Shown: positions 53,637-62,502 of the stretch, piece by piece
Numbering within the stretch: position 1 is the stretch's first letter
Layout: the number at the start of each line of letters is the position of its first letter
NCBI RefSeq assembly: GCF_016745095.1
Contig: NZ_CP067087.1
Coordinates: 872,501-936,500 of the forward strand
Origin: Croceicoccus sp. YJ47
GTDB lineage: Bacteria > Pseudomonadota > Alphaproteobacteria > Sphingomonadales > Sphingomonadaceae
DNA: 64,000 nt
Direction: 5' to 3'
The notes under the pieces: generated by a model
What the model was told of the DNA's origin: nothing
The model's input: only the letters and a program-made list of their open reading frames with translations
Databases searched by the model: none
Translations under genes and position numbers: made by a program

Positions 53637-54067
53637 TATCCCGACGGGATCGGATGCGAGTTCCTCGTCGCCGTGCCGTCCCACGCCGGGCCGCGCAGCC
53701 AGACGTCGCGCGGATTCAGCCGCCGACATGCGCGCGACAATGCTTAGCGTGGCCGCCCGGATCGAGCGGCAGGCAAGTCGCCGACGAAGTGCTTCTGACG
53801 AACCCTGTCGCGCCGCGTGGCGGAACAGGCCGGAAAATTGGCATGGGAATGGGTAGACCTCACCCCGATGCCGCCAACGCATCGCAGTGCGGCGCCCGGT
53901 AATCGCGCGCGCCGAAGCAGAACAGATCGGCAGAGCCGGGATCGTCCGCCATGATGAAGGCGATGCTGGACCGCCTTGCCTTTCGTCCGATCACGCGCAC
54001 GCCGTCGGAGGCGCGGGCCACGCCGCCCATGGGATGAGCCGGCGCCTTTTGACCTTCATGATCCGGT
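53637..54067. other. Intergenic region before the TonB receptor 3' end, no gene supported
   Basis: About 430 bp with only short frames. It separates convergent genes (NTF2-like and TonB receptor). Confidence 0.4.
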
Positions 54068-54095
54068 GGCTGCCTGCCCCTGCGGACAGGCAGCC
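54068..54095 (-). terminator. Hairpin after the TonB receptor
   Basis: GGCTGCCTG / CAGGCAGCC, 9-bp stem with a 10-base loop, 7 bp past the receptor stop. No T run on the minus strand. Confidence 0.6.
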
Positions 54096-54102
54096 TTTCG
54101 AA

Positions 54103-56397
54103 TCAGAATTCCACGCCCACGCGCACGCCGTAGGTCCGCGGCGCCTGGAACGTGAAGTCGAAATTATCGTCCGGACCGGCCGACACGAAGTTCGCATAGG
54201 ACAGCGGTTGCTCATCCTCGAGATTGCGGACGAACGCCTGGATGCTCCACACCTCGCTGAGCGGCTGATACTTCAGGCTCAGGTCGGTCTGGGTATAGGC
54301 TTCCTGCTCGCCCGACCGATAGTTGAAGATGGTCGTGAAATATTCGCTCTTGAACCGCGAATAGGCGCTGGCCGTGAGCGTGCCCGCATTGCCCAGTTCG
54401 AACACGTGGTCATAGCCCAGCGTGATGGTGAACTTGGGCGATTGGGGAAGCGTGTTGCCAGCGAGGTTCGGCTGCACCAGATCTGGCCCGGGATCCAGGT
54501 CGGGAAGCCCGTTGTTGTTCGGGTTGACGGTGTCGAAGATCGCATAGGACGCGAACAGCTCGTCATATTCCGCGTTCAGATAGTTGAACGAGGCGGTGAA
54601 TGTGTCGAGCGGGCTAAGCTTGAAATTGCCCTCGACCTCGAAACCCCAGATGGTGGCGGCACCGGCGTTGAACACCTGCTGGCCAATACCCGGATTAAGC
54701 AGAACCGCGGTCTGCAGATCCGTGTAATCGTAATAGAACCCGGCAGCGTTCAGGACATGCTCTCCGGTCGGTCCAAGATTCAGCTTCACGCCGCCTTCAT
54801 ATGCCGTGTTCGTTTCGGGATCGTACGGACCGACGCTGTCGAAACCGCCCGACTTGTACCCGGTCGATACCTTGGCATAGATCAGCGTGTCGATGTTGGG
54901 CTGATAGTTGACGCCCGCAAGCCAGGTCAGCTGCTCGTTGTCCTGCTTCTGGGGAATGATCGACGGCGGCGGTCCCTCGGGAGCGACGGGAGGCGTGTTG
55001 AAGCGGAAGCCGTAGTTCCCGAACACGCCGTCGCGGCGATCGATCGTATAGCGCAGACCGCCGACCACGGTGAACGTATCGCTGAGCGCCAGTTCCACCT
55101 GCCCGAAACCGGCATAGCTCTTGGAATCGGTGTCGCGCGTGAAGGTGTTGAGGAAGCTGCCGTTGGGCCCGATGAACGGGCTGTAGAGACCGCGCAGATT
55201 GCTCAGCTGCTCACGATAATAGAATACGCCGCCCTGATAGGTCAGCGCGCCGGCGGTGCCGTTCACGCGAAGCTCGTGGCTCTGCGTCTCGACCGTGTTG
55301 GCGAATTCGTAGAACGTGTAGCGCGGCAGGGCGAGATCGGTGTCCTGATCCGTGCGGCGATATCCGCCGAGGTAGGTCAGCGTTGCACCCCCAAGGTCGT
55401 ACTGGACCTTGCCGCGCACCGCGTAGCTGTCCTGCTTGTTAGGGTTGAGCGGGATCTGCGGCACCGGGCCGTCATATGTCGAACGATCGGGGAAAGCGTC
55501 CGCGATATCGGTGTTGACCGGAATGCACTGCCCACCCGGAATCAACGGGGCGGCGTCGACAAAGCCGTTCTGCGAGCAGTCGGGACCAGGCCCCTGGCCC
55601 GGCGCATTGAAATTGTACGATGCGAAGGCACCGACGATACTCTCGTTATGCACATATTCGCCCGACAGATCGACGGTCAGCGCATCGCTTGGCATCAGGC
55701 TGATCGTGGCGCGTGCACCCACATTGTCGGCGGTGCCGCTGCGAACCTTGTCGCTGCCCGCAGCCGCGCGGTTGGGGTGGAAGAAATAGCCGTCGCGCTT
55801 GTTGTACACGCCCGCGAGGCGAAGGCCGCCGATCGGGCCGATCGGAATGTCGACGCCCCCTTCCAGCTTCCGATGGTCGTAATTGCCATAGGTTGCATTG
55901 ATGTCAGCGCCGAACGTCGTGCCGGGTTTGCGCGTGATGAAGTTGATCGCGCCGCCGGTCGCGTTGCGGCCGTAAAGCGTGCCCTGCGGCCCGCGCAGCA
56001 CCTCGATCCGGTCGATGTCGAACAGCGCGAGGTTCAGCACGTTGGGGCGGTTGATATATTCGCCGTCGATATTGACCGCGACGGACTGGTCCTGCCCCTC
56101 GTCGTTTGAATTGGTACCCACGCCGCGCACGGCGACACGGGTATAGTTACCGTCCTGCGTGATGTTGAGCGCCGGCGCGATGCGGCTCAGATCCTGGAAG
56201 TCGGTGACGCCCGCATCCTCGATTGCTTCGTCGCCGATGACGTCGATCGCGATCGGAACGTCCTGCACGTTCTGAGACCGGTTCTGCGCCGTGACGATGA
56301 TCTCGTTTTCGTTGTATTGCGCCAGCGCAGGCGATGCCGTCACGCCGAGGGCGCAGCTCGCGAACAGGACATGCCTGTAGCGGTGTATTCTCATCAA
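54103..56397 (-). CDS. TonB-dependent receptor of the TetR-linked aromatic cluster
   Basis: A 764-residue outer-membrane receptor with signal peptide (to ALA, about 26), TonB box ENEIIVTAQNRSQ (about 30), plug (VPIAIDVIGDEAIEDAGV to about 165, with IEVLRGPQGTLYGRNATGG) and a barrel ending VRVGVEF. It belongs to the large sphingomonad group of receptors with the GRNATGG plug, which take up varied organic substrates, not only iron. Its promoter carries the best inverted repeat (56436-56459) and faces the TetR gene. It likely imports the substrate of the dioxygenase/deglycosidase cluster. Confidence 0.92.
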   Translation of the reverse strand: MMRIHRYRHVLFASCALGVTASPALAQYNENEIIVTAQNRSQNVQDVPIAIDVIGDEAIEDAGVTDFQDLSRIAPALNITQDGNYTRVAVRGVGTNSNDEGQDQSVAVNIDGEYINRPNVLNLALFDIDRIEVLRGPQGTLYGRNATGGAINFITRKPGTTFGADINATYGNYDHRKLEGGVDIPIGPIGGLRLAGVYNKRDGYFFHPNRAAAGSDKVRSGTADNVGARATISLMPSDALTVDLSGEYVHNESIVGAFASYNFNAPGQGPGPDCSQNGFVDAAPLIPGGQCIPVNTDIADAFPDRSTYDGPVPQIPLNPNKQDSYAVRGKVQYDLGGATLTYLGGYRRTDQDTDLALPRYTFYEFANTVETQSHELRVNGTAGALTYQGGVFYYREQLSNLRGLYSPFIGPNGSFLNTFTRDTDSKSYAGFGQVELALSDTFTVVGGLRYTIDRRDGVFGNYGFRFNTPPVAPEGPPPSIIPQKQDNEQLTWLAGVNYQPNIDTLIYAKVSTGYKSGGFDSVGPYDPETNTAYEGGVKLNLGPTGEHVLNAAGFYYDYTDLQTAVLLNPGIGQQVFNAGAATIWGFEVEGNFKLSPLDTFTASFNYLNAEYDELFASYAIFDTVNPNNNGLPDLDPGPDLVQPNLAGNTLPQSPKFTITLGYDHVFELGNAGTLTASAYSRFKSEYFTTIFNYRSGEQEAYTQTDLSLKYQPLSEVWSIQAFVRNLEDEQPLSYANFVSAGPDDNFDFTFQAPRTYGVRVGVEF

Positions 56398-56435
56398 ACC
56401 TCTCCCTTTTCCGCCGGATTTTTAATCCAGATCTT

Positions 56436-56459
56436 TAAATAGAATTCATGTTCTATTTA
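56436..56459. promoter_or_regulatory. Candidate TetR operator at the TonB receptor promoter
   Basis: TAAATAGAA TTCATG TTCTATTTA: perfect 9-bp arms with a 6-base spacer, 39 bp upstream of the receptor ATG and between it and the TetR gene. Confidence 0.75.
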
Positions 56460-56668
56460 TAAGAGCCAGTCCTTGTCAATGGGGATTGACGCGCCGCCAT
56501 CTCTCTCTTGCAATTCGAGGGGGATTGGCATGGTCCGCCTTAACCATATCCAACCCCTGCTGCGCTGCGAACGCGGCACCGGCCAGGCGGCATTCCGGAT
56601 TGGAAACAAATGAAAATCGCATCGGGTTTTCGTTCCATCCGAAATTAAAATCGCGCGCACGATCAGAA

Positions 56669-56686
56669 TTAGAATTGACGTCATTA
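56669..56686. promoter_or_regulatory. Degenerate operator-like site near the TetR gene start
   Basis: TTAGAATTGACGTCATTA shares the left arm and spacing with the sites at 49413 and 56436, but the right arm is poor. It lies 24 bp before the TetR ATG and could allow autoregulation. Confidence 0.35.
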
Positions 56687-56709
56687 ATCTCTTGATGATT
56701 CTGTGAGAG

Positions 56710-57390
56710 ATGCGAACTGAACCATCCGGCTCCACACCGAGTCTCGAAAAACTGTCGCAGGCGGCGATCAGCCGCCGGCCACGACAGGGGCGCAGCCTTG
56801 CCTCGTTCGAACGGATGCTGATCGCGACGCGTGCGCTGATGCTCGAACGCGGAAGCGAGGAATTCACGCTGCAGGATGTGAGCGAGCGTGGAAGCGTCTC
56901 GATCGGCTCGATCTATCTCCGGTTCGAGAGCAAGGATCGCCTCCTCTATGCCGTCATCTCGCGGGAACTGGAAACGGTGATCGAGGAAGAGGCCGCGATG
57001 GTCCGCTCTGTTGCCAGAAAATGCAGCAATCTCAAAGATTTTCTGGCCATATACATCGGCGAATATACCGCCTTCATGGGCAAGCACGCGGGCATGTTGC
57101 GGGTCATCATGCAGCGCGCCGCGATCGATCCGCTGGTGTCCGCGCCCGGCAAGGAAACGGCCTACACGGCGTTGGCACAAACGACCGAGGTGATGATGTC
57201 CTACCGGGATGAAATCCGGTCGAAGAACGCGAGGTTAAAGGCGGAAATGACGCTCCACCTCATCTATGCCGCCGTCGCCCGGCAGCTCGGTCTGGGCGCC
57301 TCGCCGGAGGCCGAGGATCCGGACGTGTGGGCCACCTTGCGTCCCGAACTGGCCGAAATGGCCTATGCCTATCTGAAGCATTCGGGCTGA
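56710..57390 (+). CDS. TetR family regulator
   Basis: A 226-residue protein. The HTH lies at about 35-80 (FERMLIATRALMLERGSEEF, LQDVSERGSVSIGSIYLRFE), followed by a helical ligand-binding domain. Divergent from the TonB receptor. Because the same inverted repeat occurs at the receptor promoter, the dioxygenase operon promoter and, weaker, the divergent MFS region, it is likely the repressor of the whole cluster. The ligand may be the aromatic substrate or a CoA or ring-cleavage product. Confidence 0.88.
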   Translation: MRTEPSGSTPSLEKLSQAAISRRPRQGRSLASFERMLIATRALMLERGSEEFTLQDVSERGSVSIGSIYLRFESKDRLLYAVISRELETVIEEEAAMVRSVARKCSNLKDFLAIYIGEYTAFMGKHAGMLRVIMQRAAIDPLVSAPGKETAYTALAQTTEVMMSYRDEIRSKNARLKAEMTLHLIYAAVARQLGLGASPEAEDPDVWATLRPELAEMAYAYLKHSG

Positions 57391-57772
57391 TTCTGCGCCG
57401 GGCATCCGGGCGAATCGCCAATAACCCGGGTTATAGCAGGCCATTACCGGGATAATTTCCGGAACGTGCGCGGCGATCCTTTGGCGAGAATTCCGGCGCT
57501 CGCGACGCGAGGTCGATGGCGCGAACGCGTCCGAACCATGCCGTTCCTCGGCCAGACGAGGAGACTACACAGCGCCCCGCCCCAAAGAACGCACCCGCTT
57601 TGCGAACTGCCGTGGACACCCATGCGAGCGCCCACAGCCGGCGTCGCCCCGGTGCGGCAGACGCGGCAGCGTGCCAGTCAAACCCCCTCGCGCCAACTCC
57701 GAGAACGACCCGGCGCGATGTCACCACGCGAGCTGCCATAGTCCTCGGCACCGGTCCGACCACGTCCGGTTT
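57391..57772. repeat. Intergenic region with two palindromes
   Basis: No gene is supported. ATAACCCGGGTTAT (57421-57434) is a perfect 14-bp palindrome; ATTACCGGGATAAT (57443-57456) is a similar imperfect copy 22 bp on. They lie just past the TetR stop, between convergent genes. Confidence 0.45.
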
Positions 57773-58666
57773 TCAGCGGCTGTTTTCGGATCCCGTCACG
57801 CGCACCCAATCGACATACATGGCCACTTCATCGCGCCGAATCCGGTCCACCGTCGCTTGCGGCATGCCCTCATACGGCGTTTGGATGCCATTGGTTTTGT
57901 ACGGATAGGCGCCGCCCAGCGCAAAGTTCAGGATCATGTATTGCGGCCTGTCGTAGACCCATTCGCCGTAATGCTCGACCATCGCGCGCGTCACGCGGTA
58001 GATCGCGCGCCCGTCGACGCGAAAGACCAGCGCGGTCGGGGACCAGTCCACCGAATAGACATGCCAGTCGGTGACATCGGTGCCATCGTCGAAGAAATAT
58101 TTGTTCACGAGCGGCGTTTCGCCCGAATAGCCCGGGCCATGCATGGCGACCCCGGTCCAGTCCTTTTCGCCGACATATTCCATGATGTCGGTTTCGCCCG
58201 CACCCGGCCATTCGCCATAGCCCAGCATCCAGAAGGCCGGCCACACCCCGGTCGCATCGGGCATCTTGATCCGCGCGGCGGCGGTTCCGTAGGTGAAATC
58301 GAACTTGCCCTGCGTGTTGATTCGGCCAGAAACGAAGTCCGCCACCCGCCCCGACGGGGTCACGAAACCTTCGCGAAACACAGGGCGCAGGGCGAGCACG
58401 CCATCATCGGCACCGGGCACCGATCCGGCGGGCAGGATCGCGATCGTCTCGGGCGAATCGATATAGGCCTGCTGCTCGTTATTGACCCAGAAATCCGGCC
58501 CTTCGACATTCCATCGGGTTCGGTCGAGCGTGGCATCGTTGAATTCGTCGGCGAATATCGCGTCCGCCGGCGGCGCCGCCCCGGCGACCGGCTCCATGCG
58601 CTGGCACGCGGTCGTCGTCCATAGGGCGAGCGAGATCGCGGCAATGCTGGTCAGCTTCGACATCAT
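57773..58666 (-). CDS. GH16 glycoside hydrolase (laminarinase-type beta-1,3-glucanase), probable lipoprotein
   Basis: A 297-residue secreted protein with an N-terminal hydrophobic segment ending in a cysteine (LALWTTTACQRM, lipobox-like). The GH16 catalytic motif GETDIMEYVGEKDW (about 150) contains the nucleophile and acid glutamates, and the carbohydrate-binding tryptophans (WPAFWMLGYGEWPG) sit just before it. The segment HVYSVDWSPTALVFRVDG is typical. It would cut beta-1,3- or mixed beta-glucans. The ATG at 58666 removes a spurious extension into the upstream gene. It is 11 bp downstream of the GH3 gene, in one operon. Confidence 0.9.
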   Translation of the reverse strand: MMSKLTSIAAISLALWTTTACQRMEPVAGAAPPADAIFADEFNDATLDRTRWNVEGPDFWVNNEQQAYIDSPETIAILPAGSVPGADDGVLALRPVFREGFVTPSGRVADFVSGRINTQGKFDFTYGTAAARIKMPDATGVWPAFWMLGYGEWPGAGETDIMEYVGEKDWTGVAMHGPGYSGETPLVNKYFFDDGTDVTDWHVYSVDWSPTALVFRVDGRAIYRVTRAMVEHYGEWVYDRPQYMILNFALGGAYPYKTNGIQTPYEGMPQATVDRIRRDEVAMYVDWVRVTGSENSR

Positions 58667-58677
58667 GAATTTCCCCC

Positions 58678-61185
58678 TCACATTCCGTCTCCTCGCGCGG
58701 GACAGCCCAGATCCTCGCCCACCGCCTCGGCGCGCGCCGCGCCCAGCGTCATGGCGAAACCGCGGTCTGCCGTGATGCGCAGCGCATTGCCGACATTGGC
58801 GAGATCCGCGCCCGCATCGGCAAAGCACCGCAGCGGTATTTTCATCGTGAATGGCTGACCGGGGGTAAAGCCGCGCACACGATCGGTGATGTCGAACGTC
58901 CGGTCGCCGAGCGCGAGCAGAACCGGCCCGATGCCGAGGCTGTCGATCCGCCCGTCGAGGCGCAGCGCAAACGCGTTGTTGAGCTGCCGGGACAGGTCGG
59001 CGGCGGGGCCGTCGATGCTGAAACTGCCCGGCCCGGTCCATGCGATCGCCTTGGCGTCCTCCTGCGCGTTGAGATCCACCGGGCGCACCTCGATCATGCG
59101 GCTCGCGCTCGTCGTGAGGCCCGGCCCGACCGCGCGTTTGCCGCCGTCATCGGTCACGCTCATGGTCCAGGGAGCCTGCGCCCGCCCCGCCTCGTAGAAA
59201 TTCGCGACGTTGAGCGCAGCCTTCACATCGATGCCGGGATCCTCGGAAAGCTGTGCGACCGTCCGGCCATCCGTATAATCGAGCCCGTAACCGAGCGCGA
59301 ACAGCGGATTCTCGACCGGCGCGCGGGCGTCGGCGGGCCAGGCGAACGGCAGCCGTCCGGTGAAATCGCGCGCCGGTGCGCCATTGGCCCGCGCGACCAG
59401 CACATCGGCAACCCCCGCCCCTTGCGAGCCGGGAAGCCATGCCGCGACGAAGGCGTCCGATGCGTTGATTTCGGGGCTGACAAACATCGGCCGACCCGAA
59501 AGGAACACGGAGACAACGGGAATGCCGCGGGCCTTCAGCTGCTTGAGTAGGGCAAGATCGGTCCTGTCGCCCGGCTGATAGGCGAGCGTGGGCACGTCGC
59601 CCTGAAACTCCGCATAGGGCTTTTCACCGAAGACGACGATCGCCACGTCGGGCGTATCGGCAAAGCTGCCGTCGGCGGACAGGTGCGCGGTGCCGCCGGC
59701 CTCGCGCACGGCGGCGTCGATACCCTCCCAGATGGTCTGCCCATTGGTGAAATCGGAGCGGGTCACGTCGGTGCCCTGCCAGCTGATGGTCCAGCCGCCC
59801 GATTGCATCGCCATGCTATCGGCGCCATCGCCCGTGACCAGCACGTTCGCACCGGAGCGGATGGGCAGGAGAGAGCCATTGTTCTTCAGCAGAACCAGCG
59901 ATTTGGCGACCGCCTCACGCGCGAGCGCAAGATGCTCCGGCGCGCCGATCGCGGCATAATCGCGGCGCACGGTGGGCGCCTTGTCGAGCAGGCCGACCTT
60001 CGCCTTCACGCGCAGGATGCGGCGGACCGCGTCGTCGATCCGGTCCATCGGGATCTGCCCGGCCTCGACCTGCCGCAAGGTGGTGTCGAACAGCCCTCTC
60101 CAGCTGTCGGGCGCCATGAACAGGTCCAGTCCCGTCTCGATCGCGATGGGGCAGTCGGTTACGGTGCAACCCTCGATCTGCCCATGCGCGTTCCAGTCGC
60201 CGACGACCAAACCGTCGAAGCCCATGCGTTCTTTCAGCACATCGGTCAGCAGGCTGCGGTTGCCGTGGTTCTTCACGCCGTTCCAGCTTGAAAAGCTGAC
60301 CATGACGGTGAGCGCGCCGGCGTCGATCGCCGCGGGATAGCCCTGCGCATGGAGCGCGACGAGTTCCGCCTCCGACATGCGGGCGTCGCCCTGATCCTGC
60401 CCGCCCTCGGTGCCCCCGTCGGCGAGGAAATGCTTCGCTGTCGCAGCCACGCGGTCGGCGTTCAGCACCGCCTGCGGACGCAATGCCCCCTGAAGCCCGA
60501 GGACCATTTCCTTCGCATAGGATGCAACAAGCGCCGGGTTCGAGGAATAGCCTTCGTAGCTACGGCCCCATCGCAGATCCTGCGGCACGGCGAGCGTGGG
60601 TGCGAAAGTCCACTCGATGCCGCTGCCGGCGATTTCGGCGGCGGTAACTTCGCCGATGCGCCGGATCATCTGCGGATCATGCGCGGCGCCGAGCCCGATA
60701 TTATGCGGGAAAAGCGTCGCATTCGGGATGTTGTTATGGCCGTGAACCGCGTCGACACCGAAGATGATCGGCACGGCGACGCCCTGCTCCCGCGGCGCGA
60801 GCGATGCGTCCCGAAACGCCTGCACCAGCCGGTCCCAATCCGCCGCGCCCGACCGCTCGTTCTCATAAGGGCCGCTATTCCCGCCCGCCAGGATCGAGCC
60901 GAGCGGATACGCCGCCAGATCGGCCGGCGTGATCGTGCTGATGTCCGCCTGGATGAGCTGGCCGACTTTCTGACGCACGGTCATGGCCGCGATCAACCGG
61001 TCGATCTTCGCCTCGGTCGCCGTGTCGGTGATGGCCGCCGGGCTATGCGCCTCGGGCCAGAGAGCGGGATTTGCCTGCGCCGCCGCAGGAATGCCCGCCA
61101 TCGGCGCGGTGCCCGAAACCGGGGGAAGCTGCGTGCACGCGGTCGTGGCCAGCGCGAGCAACGCCGTGCTCAAATATCGTTTCAT
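58678..61185 (-). CDS. GH3 beta-glucosidase / exo-beta-glucanase, probable lipoprotein
   Basis: An 835-residue enzyme with a lipobox-like N-terminus (LLALATTACTQLPP). The GH3 barrel includes FGVDAVHGHNNI (about 155), the substrate lysine-histidine pair in ATAKHFLADGGTEGGQDQGD (about 255) and the nucleophile aspartate in FDGLVVGDWNAHGQ (about 325). The second domain has the NPLFALGYGLDY block. A C-terminal extension (about 650-835) is as in ExoP-type GH3 enzymes. It releases glucose from beta-glucan oligomers made by the GH16 enzyme. The ATG at 61185 follows AGAGGAAG. Confidence 0.92.
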   Translation of the reverse strand: MKRYLSTALLALATTACTQLPPVSGTAPMAGIPAAAQANPALWPEAHSPAAITDTATEAKIDRLIAAMTVRQKVGQLIQADISTITPADLAAYPLGSILAGGNSGPYENERSGAADWDRLVQAFRDASLAPREQGVAVPIIFGVDAVHGHNNIPNATLFPHNIGLGAAHDPQMIRRIGEVTAAEIAGSGIEWTFAPTLAVPQDLRWGRSYEGYSSNPALVASYAKEMVLGLQGALRPQAVLNADRVAATAKHFLADGGTEGGQDQGDARMSEAELVALHAQGYPAAIDAGALTVMVSFSSWNGVKNHGNRSLLTDVLKERMGFDGLVVGDWNAHGQIEGCTVTDCPIAIETGLDLFMAPDSWRGLFDTTLRQVEAGQIPMDRIDDAVRRILRVKAKVGLLDKAPTVRRDYAAIGAPEHLALAREAVAKSLVLLKNNGSLLPIRSGANVLVTGDGADSMAMQSGGWTISWQGTDVTRSDFTNGQTIWEGIDAAVREAGGTAHLSADGSFADTPDVAIVVFGEKPYAEFQGDVPTLAYQPGDRTDLALLKQLKARGIPVVSVFLSGRPMFVSPEINASDAFVAAWLPGSQGAGVADVLVARANGAPARDFTGRLPFAWPADARAPVENPLFALGYGLDYTDGRTVAQLSEDPGIDVKAALNVANFYEAGRAQAPWTMSVTDDGGKRAVGPGLTTSASRMIEVRPVDLNAQEDAKAIAWTGPGSFSIDGPAADLSRQLNNAFALRLDGRIDSLGIGPVLLALGDRTFDITDRVRGFTPGQPFTMKIPLRCFADAGADLANVGNALRITADRGFAMTLGAARAEAVGEDLGCPARGDGM

Positions 61186-61277
61186 GGTCTTCCTCTCCCC
61201 CCGCGCGTTTTCAGGCACGGATTTGCGGCGCGCGGATATTTGCGTCCGTCGCGAATGCCAAACCCTCGCCCGGCACC

Positions 61278-61289
61278 GTGAACGTTATC
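61278..61289. promoter_or_regulatory. Possible LacI-family operator before the GH3-GH16 operon
   Basis: GTGAACGTTATC has the central AACGTT typical of LacI/PurR-type sites, about 95 bp upstream of the GH3 ATG and between it and the LacI gene. The arms are only partly symmetrical. Confidence 0.3.
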
Positions 61290-61368
61290 AAAACGGGATT
61301 TCGCACGGCTCGCCCCAAACTTCAAGCGGGTTTGCGATGGCCGCCCCGCCCGGCGACGGGAGCTCGCC

Positions 61369-62430
61369 TCAGCGTCGGTCCGGGGCCGGAGCGCCTGTCG
61401 AATCGCGCTCCACCAGCGAACCGGAGATCACCACCGGCATCGCGGGCAGCGGCTCGCCCGATTGCGCCGCGATGATGAGTTCGACGGCATGCGCCACCGT
61501 CTGCGCGATCGGCTGATCGATCGCGGTGAGTGGCGGATGCACGAAGCGCGCCACGGGCGTATTGTCGAAGCTGATGAGCGAAAGATCGCCCGGTATGTCG
61601 AGACCCAGCGCGCGCGCCGTTTCCATCGCGGCCAGCGTCATCTTGTCGCTGCTGGCGATGATGGCACTGGGCCGGGGATCGCTGCGCAACAATTTGCGCG
61701 CCGCGACCGCCCCTGTCTCGAACCCGAAATCGCCTGCCTCCAGAAGACCGCTCAACGGCAGGCCCGCATCGTTCATCGCGTCGCGCCACCCCTGCACGCG
61801 CCTTTCGCTCAGCCCGTATTCGGGCGAGCCGGCGATGAAGCCGATGCGCCGATGGCCCAGCGCGATGAGATGTTCGGTCGCGAGCCGGGCCGAGCCTGTG
61901 TCGTCCATTGTCATGGCAAAGCCGCCGTCGCTGCCGAGCGAACCGATCCGCGCGAACGGAATTTTCGCATGGGTCAGCAATTTCACGATCAGCGGATTGT
62001 CGGAATGCGGCGGCGTCAAGATCACGCCATCGGGCTGCAGCGCGGCGAGCGCGGCGTCGATCTCGCGCTCGACATGATCGCTATGCGTGTCGACCAGCTC
62101 GAAGATCAGCCGGTAACCGTGCTCTGCGCATTTGAGCATCCCGCCCAGCAGCATCTGATCGACCCAGTCGGCGCCCTCCCGGTCCTGCCAGTCGGAAATG
62201 GTGCGGTCCCGATCGTTGAGCGCGAGGATGATGTAGGAACGGTGCCCGCGCATGCGCTGCGCCGCGATGGAGGGGACGTAGCCCAGCCGGTCGATCGATT
62301 CCTGCACCCGGCGCGAGGTCGCGGGGCGCACGTTCGGTTCCTTGTTGATGACGCGGCTGACGGTTTGCAGGGAAACACCCGCATCCGCCGCGACATGCCT
62401 GATGGTGACCGCCTGCCGACGACGCGCCAT
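61369..62430 (-). CDS. LacI family regulator of the beta-glucan locus
   Basis: A 353-residue repressor. The N-terminal HTH (TIRHVAADAGVSLQTVSRVI, about 8-28) has the minor-groove hinge helix SRRVQESIDRLGYVPSIAAQ, and a periplasmic-binding-like sugar domain follows (about 65-345, with YIILALNDRD, IGFIAGSPEYG, ALGLDIPGDLSLISFDNTP). Located directly upstream of the GH3-GH16 operon and on the same strand, it is the likely regulator of these genes and perhaps of the halogenase-family gene. Confidence 0.92.
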   Translation of the reverse strand: MARRRQAVTIRHVAADAGVSLQTVSRVINKEPNVRPATSRRVQESIDRLGYVPSIAAQRMRGHRSYIILALNDRDRTISDWQDREGADWVDQMLLGGMLKCAEHGYRLIFELVDTHSDHVEREIDAALAALQPDGVILTPPHSDNPLIVKLLTHAKIPFARIGSLGSDGGFAMTMDDTGSARLATEHLIALGHRRIGFIAGSPEYGLSERRVQGWRDAMNDAGLPLSGLLEAGDFGFETGAVAARKLLRSDPRPSAIIASSDKMTLAAMETARALGLDIPGDLSLISFDNTPVARFVHPPLTAIDQPIAQTVAHAVELIIAAQSGEPLPAMPVVISGSLVERDSTGAPAPDRR

Positions 62431-62502
62431 GATGCCTGATCCTTCGTTAACTGCCCCGTGCCCCTAGCGGCTTAGCCCTGCAAATGCCAAACCTGCATGG
62501 GA

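Noticed and set aside
53887-56109. Open frame of 740 codons on the plus strand
   Set aside because: It is antisense to the TonB receptor at 54103-56397, which has signal peptide, plug and barrel features.
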